The notes beneath the pieces are model-generated. The model ran no database searches, had not been told where the DNA came from, and was given only the letters and a program-made list of their open reading frames with translations. From Chrysomallon squamiferum (taxonomy: Eukaryota; Mollusca; Gastropoda; Neomphalida; Peltospiridae): a stretch of DNA of 64,000 bases. The first letter of the stretch is position 1. Every line of letters starts with the position of its first letter. Where the stretch lies: contig CM022676.1 of the NCBI GenBank assembly GCA_012295275.1, forward strand, positions 13,642,379 through 13,706,378, written 5' to 3'. Shown piece after piece: positions 49,101-59,939 of the stretch. The translations under genes and the position numbers were made by a program.

Positions 49101-51734
49101 AACACCTTGCCTTGTTTTTTTCCAAGCACCATATTTACCACTGTGAACAAGCAGTGCAACAGCGCTGGCTGCTACTAGCAGTAGCTTGTGGCAAGCGTTG
49201 TTATTTTTAGAATAAATGCCCTTGCAGCGTTATTTTTAGAACAGTCTGCCAACCATGACGTAAGTAGCTAACATAGCCTGTATGTGCTCTTTTTCACATC
49301 CCTTTGGCCTATTAGCCTACTTTGTAAGAAATCAGGAAGTTAATTGTTCCAGCTTTGACTTTCAGTATTTTACTGAGCATGTAAGAGACAATACGCACAT
49401 TGGATTTTCTTCTCAGAAGCAGCAATAATTTTATTTTTTTCTCTACCTTATCAGTTAAAATGTCTCCAACGAAAAGGAGAAAAGTAGATGATGAATGCCG
49501 AGTTTTTAAGGAGGAATGGACATATCAATATTTTTTCACTGCGGTAAATGGGAAAGCAGCGTGTTTAATTTGTAATGAGGGAATATCAGTTTTTAAAGAA
49601 TATAATTTGAAAAGACACTATAATACAAAACACGCTGGATACAGTGAAGGACTATCAACAGAGCAAAAGGTTAATAAAGCTGCTGATATGGTGAACAATC
49701 TAATAAAGCAACAGTAGCTTTTTTCAAAGACACAATCCATTCACATTTCAGCAACAGAAGCTAATTTTTATATTAGTTACAAAATTGCACAATGCAAAAA
49801 ACCTTTTTCTGATGGAGAATTTGTAAAAGACTGCATTGTGGATGCGGCACGCATACTTTGTCCAGAAGCACAGAATAAATTTGAGAATATTGCACTATCA
49901 AGGAATACAGTTATGAGAAGGGTACAAGATATCAGCAAAGATTTGTCCCAACAGCTTCACACTGCTTGCACTGATTTCATGTGGTTTTCATTAGCTCTGG
50001 ATGAAAGCAATGATGTTCAGGACATTGCACAACTCATGATATTTATACGTGGTATCAAGTCAGATTTTACAATTTCAGAGGAGTTGTTATCAGTTGAACC
50101 TTTAAAAGGCACAACTACGGGGGAAGACCTGTGTAAATGTGTAATAAAGTGTGTGGAGGAGGCTGGCCTGCCGTGGAATAAATTTGTGAGTATCACTACT
50201 GACAGTGCACCTGCTCTAACTAGAAAAAAACAAAGGCATGATTAGCCTCCTACAAAAGAAGATTAAAGAAAACTGTCCTCAGAATGAAATATGGAAATTT
50301 CATTGTATCATTCATCAAGAAAGTTTATGCAAGTCAGCTCTGGATTTTAATCATGTGATACGTCCTGTAGTTGAAGTAGTTAATCTACTCAGATCCAGAC
50401 CATTATCACACAGACAATTCAAGACATTACTGGATGATATTGAGACTGAATATAAAGATGTGCTATATCACAATAGTGTTCGGTGGCTTAGTCATGGGAA
50501 AGTTCTAAGAAGAGTCTTTGAACTAAGAGACGAAATTCTCCTTTTCCTTGATATCAAACAAATGAAATGTGATTTTATAGAGAAGATGAAAAATGATTAC
50601 TGGCTTTGTGATTTTATGTTTGCCACTGAAATGTTTGAAAAGCTCAATTCTCTAAATTTGGAATTGCAAGGAAAAGGATTATTTGTGTATTATATGTACA
50701 CCAAAGTAAAAGCTTTTGAGGCAAAGCTCTCACTTTTTGCCAAACAGATATCAGAATGTAATTTTATTCATTTTTCTTTGCTAAGGAAGGCAACAGTAGA
50801 TAGTAAACTTGCTGAAAAATACAGCAATCAACTCTGCATCTTGAAACAAGAATTCCAAAGAAGATTTTCAGACTTCAGAGTAATGGATTCATCATTTAAT
50901 ATACTTGTTTCACCCTTCAGTACAGAAATTGAGACAGCCCCTGATGTTCTTCAGCTGGAACTAATAGATCTACAAGCTAATAATGAGCTGAAAATGAAGT
51001 TTAGGAATATGCCTTTGGTAGAATTTTTCAAATATTTGCCTGCTGAAAAGTTTATCAATCTACGAGGTTTTGCTACTAGGATGCTGTGTATATTTGGATC
51101 AACTTATATTTGTGAACAGACTTTTTCATGCTTAAATCAAACAAAGTCAAAAAACAGATCAGTATTGTCAGATGCAAATTTACAAGCAATTATGAAAGTT
51201 TCGACAACTAGTTTTACTCCAGACTTTAAAAGGCTTGTTCAAAATTGTGGACAGTTGCATTTATCTCATTGATATATAAACCTTTTATTAAATACAAGTG
51301 TAAACAAGATGGTGTTATTTATTGTTATTCTACTACAATAATATATATTTTAATAAAGATGGCAACCAGTTACGACAAATTTTACGTAAATTTCATTTAA
51401 TCCGGCCCTCCAGTGGCAAGAAAGTTGCAAATTTGGCCCTCTGGTAAAAAAGTTTGGCCACCCCTGGAATAATCTATGGTAAATGAAATAATTATTTTTA
51501 TATCATTAAGAACAAACTAGTTGACAGTAACAGAGAAAGAACTCCAAACTATATCTTTTTACTCATTAAAAAAAAGATTACAAATATTTTTTTTAAAATT
51601 AATATTTACTTCAAAGACAATCTTTATATATTTTACCTATTCTCTCAAAAACTGTATTTAACATACTCACCCAAAATAAGTTTGACTGTAACCAGACATA
51701 TTAAAATAGGAGTGTTTTTCAGTGACATGATCAT
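36762..51734 (-). CDS. Gene D: two-Ig transmembrane protein with large first coding intron
   Basis: Minus-strand model: signal exon (51671-51734), a 12-kb intron that contains the hAT and LINE copies, Ig exon (39456-39764), Ig exon (37985-38284) and a final transmembrane/tail exon (36762-37309). All joins are phase 1. About 406 codons. A type I membrane IgSF protein. Its tail is acidic and Asn/Ser-rich, with YxN-type sites but no ITIM or ITAM. The link of the signal exon to the Ig exons rests on strand, order and phase only; an Ig exon inside the big intron could have been missed. Confidence 0.65.
37985..38284 (-). CDS. Gene D exon: Ig domain 2
   Basis: Exon of 300 nt, phase 1-1, acceptor tcattttaaag and donor gtaggt. 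VKPGILTQLTCSTNLCRPEA, VITWTLDGTKI and NTEDNGKSLVCLATNG, of the CD80/C2-like type often seen next to a membrane. Confidence 0.82.
39456..39764 (-). CDS. Gene D exon: Ig domain 1
   Basis: Exon of 309 nt, phase 1-1, acceptor gtttattttag and donor gtaaaa. Ig features: VTGSSITLTCNTGSS, GIQWITPWLSF, NLTINNIDFCYNGTEWKC. Extra cysteines (TSCAGTP, YSCSGG) suggest a second disulphide. Confidence 0.8.
39765..43540. other. Left part of the gene D large intron
   Basis: No coding exon recognised. Contains the trinucleotide block at 40.92-41.16 kb and moderately complex sequence at 41.2-41.7 and 42.45-43.45 kb that may be old transposon copies; the latter has repeated actttcca-type motifs near both ends. 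Confidence 0.35.
40920..41160. repeat. (AGT/GTA)n-rich low-complexity block
   Basis: Degenerate trinucleotide repeat, long open frames of Ser/Val/Thr on both strands are a by-product. Inside the large intron of gene D. Confidence 0.85.
43547..45220 (-). mobile_element. LINE (endonuclease plus reverse transcriptase), degraded
   Basis: On the minus strand, NCLGLRPSFDELNLLIEKYN and SAVCLQETYLKD (45060-45190) are the start of an APE-type endonuclease. SCSFTSVELILCNPSLLFDF is its end. IEFGFRSRHGLADHFVRFET, SIFSIIHTQQMGISQDIILS and VTLFSVKINSII (43.56-43.9 kb) are reverse-transcriptase blocks. Pattern matches jockey/I-like non-LTR elements. Several frameshifts. Confidence 0.75.
46149..46183. repeat. 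Poly-T tract
   Basis: A 35-base run of T, possibly the tail of a minus-strand retroposed copy. No flanking repeat recognised. Confidence 0.85.
47643..49033. repeat. Segmental duplication, copy 2
   Basis: Direct repeat of 33278-34638, starting at a longer (CT)n run. It stops exactly at the left end of the hAT element at 49034, and copy 1 sequence does not resume on the other side of that element. Confidence 0.9.
49034..51466 (+). mobile_element. hAT (Charlie-like) DNA transposon, nearly full length
   Basis: Terminal inverted repeats: CAGTGGTGGCCAAACT at the left end and AGTTTGGCCACCCCTG at the right end, differing at one or two positions, the form typical of hAT-Charlie elements. It carries one transposase gene (49460-51272) with two lesions. 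The 8-bp target duplication expected for hAT was not found: left flank atctacag, right flank gaataatc. It lies inside the large intron of gene D, on the opposite strand. Confidence 0.88.
49460..51272 (+). pseudogene. hAT transposase (BED finger plus hATC), two disabling changes
   Basis: ATG 49460. N-terminal BED-type zinc finger: CLICNEGISVFKEYNLKRHY then NTKH. The catalytic region includes FSLALDESNDVQDIAQL, FVSITTDSAPALT, FHCIIHQESLCKSAL and VRWLSHGKVL. The C-terminal hAT dimerisation region has LCIFGSTYICEQTFSCLNQT. Length would be about 604 residues, usual for this family, which includes the domesticated GTF2IRD2/ZBED-type proteins of vertebrates. TAG at 49715-49717 interrupts the frame, and a one-base indel in the A run near 50224-50231 shifts it. 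Otherwise open, so inactivation is recent. Confidence 0.85.
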
Positions 51735-51739
51735 CTTAT
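51671..51739 (-). CDS. Gene D exon: signal peptide
   Basis: Acceptor ctttattacag, a 5-nt leader, then ATG at 51732-51734 and donor gtgagt in phase 1. It encodes MIMSLKNTPILICLVTVKL and a few more hydrophobic residues, a good signal peptide. The acceptor implies a non-coding exon further upstream, that is, to the right. Confidence 0.65.
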
Positions 51740-54700
51740 CTGTAATAAAGAAAATGACAATAACCATTTAATGTCAGAAAATACAAACAAAACTGGACTT
51801 TAAATTTTAGTAATGTTTAATTTAATTAAATCTTTTTAACAAATTAGAAAGAAACAGCATACAGAGTTTAGTTGAAGATTGAAGATTTGTAGAAATATGT
51901 AATCTTTTACTTCTAAAAAGATTTTCTAAAAACTGGTGAATAATAACAGTATTTTTTATATCTTCCTGTAATGGCTGATGTGGAGTAACATCAATTGTTA
52001 TGCATACACAAAAGTGCAACATTGAATTTGACTGTGAAAATAACTGTACTTGCAATAATAATGGAAGTAGCTTATCTTTTAGTTGATTATTACACAAAAC
52101 AAATCTAACTTTAGTTTATAAGTATGAAAAAATGTATTTGCACTCTCTGGTTTTTTTTTTTTTGTTATAAATTTAATATTATTGCTGTTGTTGTTGGGAC
52201 TCAGTAACATTTAAAAATATCTATTAAACTTTATATGTGTTTTCATTTCACTTTAGAAAATGATGCTATACAATGTGCAAAAATAATTATAACTTTACAA
52301 TAAATAAATAAATAAAATAAAATAAAATAAAAAAAATAAAAGATAAGAAAAACAGTACATTTATTAATTACAAATTATTCTTACAAATCATTATGACTAG
52401 AAGATAGTTACATAACATTATATGTTTTTAAGATGGGTCATTTTTTGGCACACACTTTCAATGATATTAGAAAATTACATTTGTCATGTAATGACACATA
52501 ACAAATTTGAGGTTATAAAATTGTTTCTTGGAACAATACTCAAATCTATTTTTGCTGAATGCATTTAGAGTTTGTTCTTAAACCATACAATCAAGCCAGA
52601 GTTTTTCAATGTTATTATTATTATTGTTGTTGTTGTTATTATTATTAAAATTAATAACAGAAGCCCAACAAATTTCTACCCACATCAATACAAATATTAC
52701 AAATGAATTTATTAGTGCATAATATGCTTATTAAACTAAAGTTTCGACTATTTATTTCTTTATTATCACCCAATAGCATGGAAAAAATCAACCCGAGCAA
52801 TTCCAGTTTTCCATAAGTGGCTGAGTGATGCTATATATTAATATACATGTATGTAACAGTAATGCATGAATAAACTGTATTTACAAAAGTACTGTTAAGG
52901 TTTTTCTTAAAGCAATTATAGAGAACAAATAAATACGATGCCATTTTTTCCAAATCTGCACAGTGCCACTTCTTTCAGGTGCCATTTTTTCTGGTGTCAG
53001 TTTTTCCTACACCCACTCATCCATTATTCCTCTTGGAAGCTATGATAAATGCATTTTGACAAATGGTATTAACATCTGAATGCTTATAATTGACTTATTC
53101 TCAGGTTTGATTATAATAAACTATATATTAATATTACGTATAAGCACAATTGACACCAATCAATGACTAATTAACAGATAGCCAGAATGTGGGGTCTGAG
53201 ATCTTGCAGCAGTGTTATGGGAGAAAGTAGGTCGCGCTGTTTCCAGTCAGGTAGCCAGCTGACCTTACAACTTAAGCCTTTGGGGATGAAAACCAATCTG
53301 TAACATACAGGATTTCATTTATTACGGGTTTTAATACACATAATATATACATGTAAATTAGGGACCAAAAAACATCTGTGCAGCTTAATAATATAATACA
53401 ATGTTGATCACACATACTCACATATAAAAACGCTGTGAAATAAGAATATATTATTTTAAGCATAAGCTCATAATGCATTGTATTAATGTGTTCTCCATAG
53501 CTAACTTCAGCCAATTTAAAAAATATTTTGTTTTGAAATTTTTAATCTCTATCTGCCCTTTCACCACCACCCATTCTCCAAACCTCTTTGTGACAGTTGT
53601 CTGGCAGGTGTCTGGCAGGTACTAATGATAACAGATAGTAGAAGCATGCTGAATCATCTTTTGATCAAATTTTGATAATAAATCAGTAATTCTGTAGGCA
53701 AAATACAAAATTCGTAAATCGAGGTGTTAGAGCGAAACAAAGTTTTAGTTCTCTGGCATTTGCATATGTATTGACAGTTACACAGGTTTCTGAAATTTCA
53801 CATGCTTAGAGCTTGCTTAGAGAATTTTTCAGCCCACCCCAAAAATCACTTACGGTATTTTGGCATTTGAAAATCACAGATTTAATAGTAAGAGTAAATA
53901 AGTCCTTTGGTATGTACTTATGTTTTGAATTAACTTACTGAGACATATAAATAAACAAGACATTTTTCGTAAATTCAAATTGCCGTAATACGGTAATATT
54001 TTGTCGTAGATGGTTAATGATTATGTTTACGTGATGGACAATAAGTAGAATAAAAAATTAGTGTTAGTATTACATACCTCACTTCCACTGGGAACAGAAT
54101 CATGCACGAAAGTCTATGTTCAGTACCGGGAATAAAATGGGCGAGTCCAATATGATAACAGGAAAATAATATTCGGGATAAAGAACGCACTATTGCAAAT
54201 TAAATAAAAAATAAAAATAAAACTTAACGGACTTTTATAGCTACATTGATTTACATAGATATACTATTGTTAAATTATATCACTAAGAACTGATAATGAA
54301 GAAAATGATTTCGAATTTGGACTTACATTATTTATGGAATAATCTTTCCCATCACCAAATAAGGGCTTTCAAAGAATTAGAAGCACAGTTTTCACACTGA
54401 TATAAATGTATGAATATTGTTAATACAATTACTAACAGATAAATTATGCAGCATGTTGTGAAACGTTATTTTATCAGTCTGTAGTAATGTGGACTATTCC
54501 AGACCACATCCGTCAAACGAAGCAAAAACACCGAGCGTCGTGCGAATAGCTTCTCTGTTGTTTTGTATTTGCTGATGTCAACTATCTTCTATTTGAAAAT
54601 GCATGACTTCCAGAACTGATGTAAGTGTAAACATTATTACTATTTGGTAATGTTGCGCTTTCAATCTATACCTTTTCAACAGGTGAACAGACGTTTTACT

Positions 54701-55630
54701 AAATGTTGAATTTGTTAGAATATGTGATTAACAATTTTTAAGACGTTGTTCTGCTGCTTAAGCAGTGTAAAAAAAAAATAATAAAAAAAAAATATATATA
54801 TATATATATATAAAAAGTAAAAATAAGTTACTTGAAAATTTTTTTTTCATCGCAAATTGTCACCACTATTTGATAATAGCGCTGAAAATTATACTTTGTG
54901 CATCATTTGCCACACATTTTTCAACAACATATTATGATATTTTTTCTCTATCAGATACACCTTCAAGTCTCACATGTCCTGACTTTATGTTACATTACTT
55001 ACAAATATGTCAACATAAATACACACATACCCGCCCAGTTCCACTGAATTATTTTATAACTTGTGCAATACTAGCATACATATGCATAAACATAATTACC
55101 ATTTAAAAGTAAGATAAAACTTATTTTGTAATATTAAATATGTCATACAATGTGTTGCAGATATGCATCTGATTATTTTCATACTTCTGCAAAACACATC
55201 AAATTTTTACCTTTGATATGCCAAACTTGGTAAAATCATTCATTTGCCATAGATTATTTACACAGTCAAATATTAAATATTGGAAAATTCATAACTATAT
55301 GTTTACTACATAGTTTGAATGAAAAATTAGAGTGAAAAGATATATATATATATATTTTTGTTCAAGTCTCTGAGATAAAAGCATAGTGCTAATAAATGTT
55401 ATATAACAATAATAATAATAATTAGCCAAAAAAAAATGATTACGATCATACAATAAGATGCAAATTGTTCACCAGTTTTCATTTACTATTTTCATCTGAA
55501 ATGGCCATTACTGAATGAGGAAGTTTGTACTGTCTGGGTGATACTATGTTTTTATTTATTATGTATGTAGAATCATGTTTTGAACCAAGCATAACAAGCA
55601 AAAATTTCAGTAGTTTTAGCATGTTTTATT
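51740..55630. other. Region right of the gene D signal exon
   Basis: AT-rich. Contains the possible 5' exon of gene D near 54.1 kb within a block of less biased composition (53.9-54.6 kb) that could be a promoter. No coding exon recognised. Confidence 0.35.
54070..54150 (-). other. Possible 5' non-coding exon of gene D
   Basis: On the minus strand a good donor (GTGAG then GTATGT) occurs near 54077, at the end of a less AT-rich block. It lies about 2.3 kb upstream of the signal exon, whose acceptor needs such a partner. No coding potential. Position and strand are the only support. Confidence 0.25.
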
Positions 55631-55639
55631 CTTATCAGG

Positions 55640-57120
55640 TGATTAAGATCTGAAACATCAAGGGAAAGGAATCCAATAACACCATCATTTGTCTCTCAAT
55701 GCTAGAAATGTCAAATCTCATCTGGAAGTTGCTAATGCATTGGCAGATAATTTTTCTCAACATTTTTCTGATGCTTTCATATTTATCTATAATAAAATAG
55801 AAAAACTGAATGTTAACTTTTCATCTCAAAGTGCAAAAGTATATGACAGACCTTTTACTTTAGAAGAATGGCAGGATGTTCTGCTTTGAGAGCATAACAT
55901 TTCAGCAGGCCCAGATGAAATACACTATCAGTTACTTCAACATTCATCTTATTTTTCTTTCTTGCTTCTTCTAAACATTTAAAATAAAATCTGTATTTCT
56001 GATGATTTTCATTCTGATTGGAGGAAAGCAGTTGTCATTTTTGTTCCAAAACCTGGTAGGGATCCAACAAATCCTACTAATTACTGCCTTGACAAGTTGC
56101 ATCTGCAAAACCAAGGAATGAATCATCAACTGTACATGGCCATAACTACAGTGAAGCAAATGAGGCAAATGCCTCATACTGAATTTGATGATTTTAAAAT
56201 CAATTTCTTTTTTACATAGATTTTATTTTAAAAATATAAAATATAAATCTCTATTCTGACAGAAATGAATTCATTTATGTCTGTGGTTATCGTTTGAAGT
56301 TCACCGACCTCATTGTGATGAAAGATATAACTGACTTCAAAGACCTCAGTTTTTGCCTCATTTCAAAAAGAGTCTAGTTACAGCCGTGTTTTATACTTGT
56401 TTGGTATCTAGTATCCTACAAATTACTCTCAAATATGCAGTATTGGTTCATGTTCACTAATCGCACAATTTGAAATTTTTGGAGGAAAGCTTTCATCCAT
56501 AATCAGAACATTGTTTTGATTTGGTTTTTGTAACTATATGGAAGATGAGATGATTCCATGACATATATCTAAGAGATTGCCTTCCTATTTTTCTGAGAAA
56601 AAACAACAAAAAAAAAAAAATAAATTAAAAACAGAGGTTTAAAGTCCAGTTGTTGTCTACATTATTAGATATGCATCTGCAAGAGATCGGTATACCTGAG
56701 GAAGGATAGCATCTTGCTAGTAGTGTTATTTTCTGTGAAAATTAACAGTATCATCCAATTTAAAACCCGGTGTTCAGGAGGAAAGAAAAGTTCTGGTGGG
56801 TTATATCTGACGAAAGATTACACACTGTATCAGTGTATGTGATTTAAACAAAGGCCTTTAAGGCTCTCAAGATTCTAAAAGGAATTGGCTGTACTTAGAG
56901 GGGAGCAGACAGAACTGTTATGTTGATGTACACACACCTAGTTTTGGTGCTAGGTTGTGCAAAGGTATATCTGTAGTATACTGCCAAGACAAAATCATTA
57001 CCAGAATATCCTACATATAATATCATGTTTGATGTGAAGTTGTTTGAAGCAAAGCCAAGTTCACTTGTATACCTTTGGCCATTCACATCAAGCAGTTTTA
57101 ATCTGTATCCAACAATGATT
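55640..57120 (+). mobile_element. LINE reverse-transcriptase fragment
   Basis: Plus-strand pieces NALADNFSQHFSD, FTLEEWQDVLL, ISAGPDEIHYQLLQH, WRKAVVIFVPKPGRDPTNPT and, near 56730, ILFSVKINSIIQ followed by ADRTVMLMYTHLVLVLGCA. These are jockey/I-like reverse-transcriptase blocks. The SVKINSII block is the same as in the minus-strand LINE at 43.55 kb, so both belong to one family in inverted orientation. Confidence 0.7.
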
Positions 57121-57924
57121 TTTTGGATATTTAGGAAACTCCTTCATATTTTGCCTTGATATATCAAACCTAAGATTGTGCTGGAGGTGCATGAATGATG
57201 AAATTGTCTTGTGTTGAAATTTCATCATATTTTACCCAATTATATATCTTAAAGAAAGATAGTCCCCTTCAGTGTGAGCTCTCTGTTGGTGAATCTTGAT
57301 GGTTCAACACATTTTGTTTGAATGAAATCATTTTACTGAGACAGGAAGGATATATTTGATACAAGGGTTGTGCTGGAATTCTTTAATTTCACATTTTTAA
57401 TGGATTCTTTGTTTTGTAGTAATTTTAAATATAATTTCAATGTCATACTTATATTTAGCCCAGTACTTTAGAGTGTTTTAAAAACTTTTGAAATGTTTAC
57501 ATTATTTTACTGTTTGATTTTATATCAAAAATTTTCATTGTTTCTGTCTGAAAATATCTAGCCAGTTTTTCATGTTGGAGTTTTATTAAAATTTTATTCA
57601 TTCTAGATATAAGTATAGCTTTAAGTAAGTTAGAATTTTAATTTCATGTAAGCACATACATCCATATATATACAGCCTGATATATATTCATATATAGACA
57701 GACATAGAAGTGTTCACAGAAGTTATGATCTATAATTAATGCTAATAAATGTATATTACATTTAAAATGAGGTGGTTATAATTTAATCAATGAAAAATCA
57801 AATTATGAAACTCCTTACTTTTATACATTTCTACCAACTGCTACTGTAATATTATATTTAATTTTATTTTCCCTTATTTATATTTAGTGTTAATATTAAA
57901 TCTTCTTTTTCTCACCTTTTTCAG

Positions 57925-57989
57925 TAACATGAATCCTAAGCTGTTCCTGCTGATATATTTATTACTTACTGAATGTGAAATTTGTTTTG
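57925..57989 (+). CDS. Gene C exon: signal peptide
   Basis: Acceptor ctcacctttttcag, four leader bases, then ATG at 57929 and donor gtatgt in phase 1. It codes for MNPKLFLLIYLLLTECEICF, a classical signal peptide. The acceptor implies an upstream non-coding exon. Confidence 0.72.
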
Positions 57990-59898
57990 GTATGTTCAAA
58001 CTATATTTCCTAATTTAGTTACATATTATTAAAATACTTTTTATTGAAATCTGCTTTACTTGCATTTTTTATAAAATTATTTTTTATTCTGATTGCACGC
58101 ACACATATATAAAATTTACTGAAAAATACTTTTATGTAAGAAATCTTCTTAGCAGTTTTTACTTATTTAGTTTTTAAATTTTTTAAAGTGTGTGTGTATA
58201 TGTGATAGAGGTTGAGGTGTGAAAATAACACCAACTAAGTAAGTACCAGTGAAAGGACAGTAACCAGCTTGAAATATCTACTGATAATTTTTATGGATAA
58301 CTGTAATCAGTACAAGAAGCTGAAAGCAACTTTAACATAGGTAAAAACAGACAATTTAAGAAATAAAGAAATATATTTATTGCACAGTTAAAATTTGTAG
58401 TACATTACTAAAATTGACCAGAAAAGCCAAATACAGAATATAAGGGTAGTATGTAACCAATACTCCAGATACATAGAGAAATACATTGAAGAAATTGTCA
58501 AGGGATTCATCTGTTACAGGTAGATAAAGAAAAAAAAGAAAAAAGATACCCTCCATAAATAATGTGCTTTTCTAGGGATCCATTCCTAGACATGTTATGG
58601 GAAAGATAGCAGTGGATATTAATAACCATAATGTATTATGAGCAGAAATGTACTAATGAGACTTAATATTAATTCAAAATTTATTTTATTTTAGTTACAG
58701 CTCTTTCCTGTTTGCAATGGTTTCAAGATTAAGATATATTTTGAATGAAAGTTTTTAAGAAACTATATACTTGCTCTTGTGCTATAAATAAATGCAATTG
58801 AGCTGTGTTGATTAGTTTTTGCAGGAGCATATGATTAATTTGCATTTCACTTTTGTTTTTAACTATAATAAGATGTTTTGATAATGCATGAGTACTTTTA
58901 CAGTCTTAACAAAAACAGTTTTGATTTTCTAGCATTATACATTATACATTATTATTCATCACTTTATAGTTATATCAATTTCTCTGATGCATTCCATCAC
59001 ATTTTCATCTGTTCACAAGGTCTGGTTATTATTATCTGCTCTTTTGCCATTGAAACTTTTACCATTAGAAGATATTAATTAATTATAATGAATGTAAAGA
59101 ATTCCTTGTCTTTCTTCAAGATCACTAACTCACAGAATAGCATTTAATTATATGTACAGGAAATAGACAAAGTAATTATTATACTTATAGTGTTTCCTAC
59201 TCATTTTGTATTATGAACAGTGTTAAATCAAGTTAATATGATAGTATTTTCCAGAATTTGTTGTCAAAGATAGTCACTGAGTTAACTATTAACCACAAAT
59301 ATTTTTATTAATTTTGATTTCAAATGAGAATATTGTATTTTTATTACATCTCAAAAATAATAATAATCATCGTCATCAAGAAACATTAACCACATGGTCA
59401 TTCAGCATCATGGTACAAAAAGCCCTATATTTTTTAAAATCAGACATTTTTCTTCTTTCTTTTTTCAAAGAGTATATTATGCAGATTCACTGCATGGTCT
59501 TTTTTTTTAGGAAGGATTTCTTAAACGGACATTTTGCATCTAGTAAAATTATCATTAAAATACATATAATATTACAATTAAGATACTGTAACATGGCACT
59601 TAAAATGAACAGCATAGAGGTTTTTGCTGTTTCAGTCTACACTGTTGATTTGCCTTAAGGCATTTTAGCTTAGTTAGTTGTACACCATGTTACATTCCGG
59701 AATAAACACTGCTGCAGCAGTTCTCTAGTTAGACTCAGGTGCTTTGTCATGGTGTTGATTTTCAAAAGATTTCTTGGCACCCTTGAAGTAACTAATAAAC
59801 AACATTGCTAATTTTAATATATAAATTAAAATTGTTTGTAAATTCAGAAACAAAAATTAATAGTCTTACTGATCTTTTCATATTGTTATAAAAATAAC

Positions 59899-59939
<41 letters not shown>

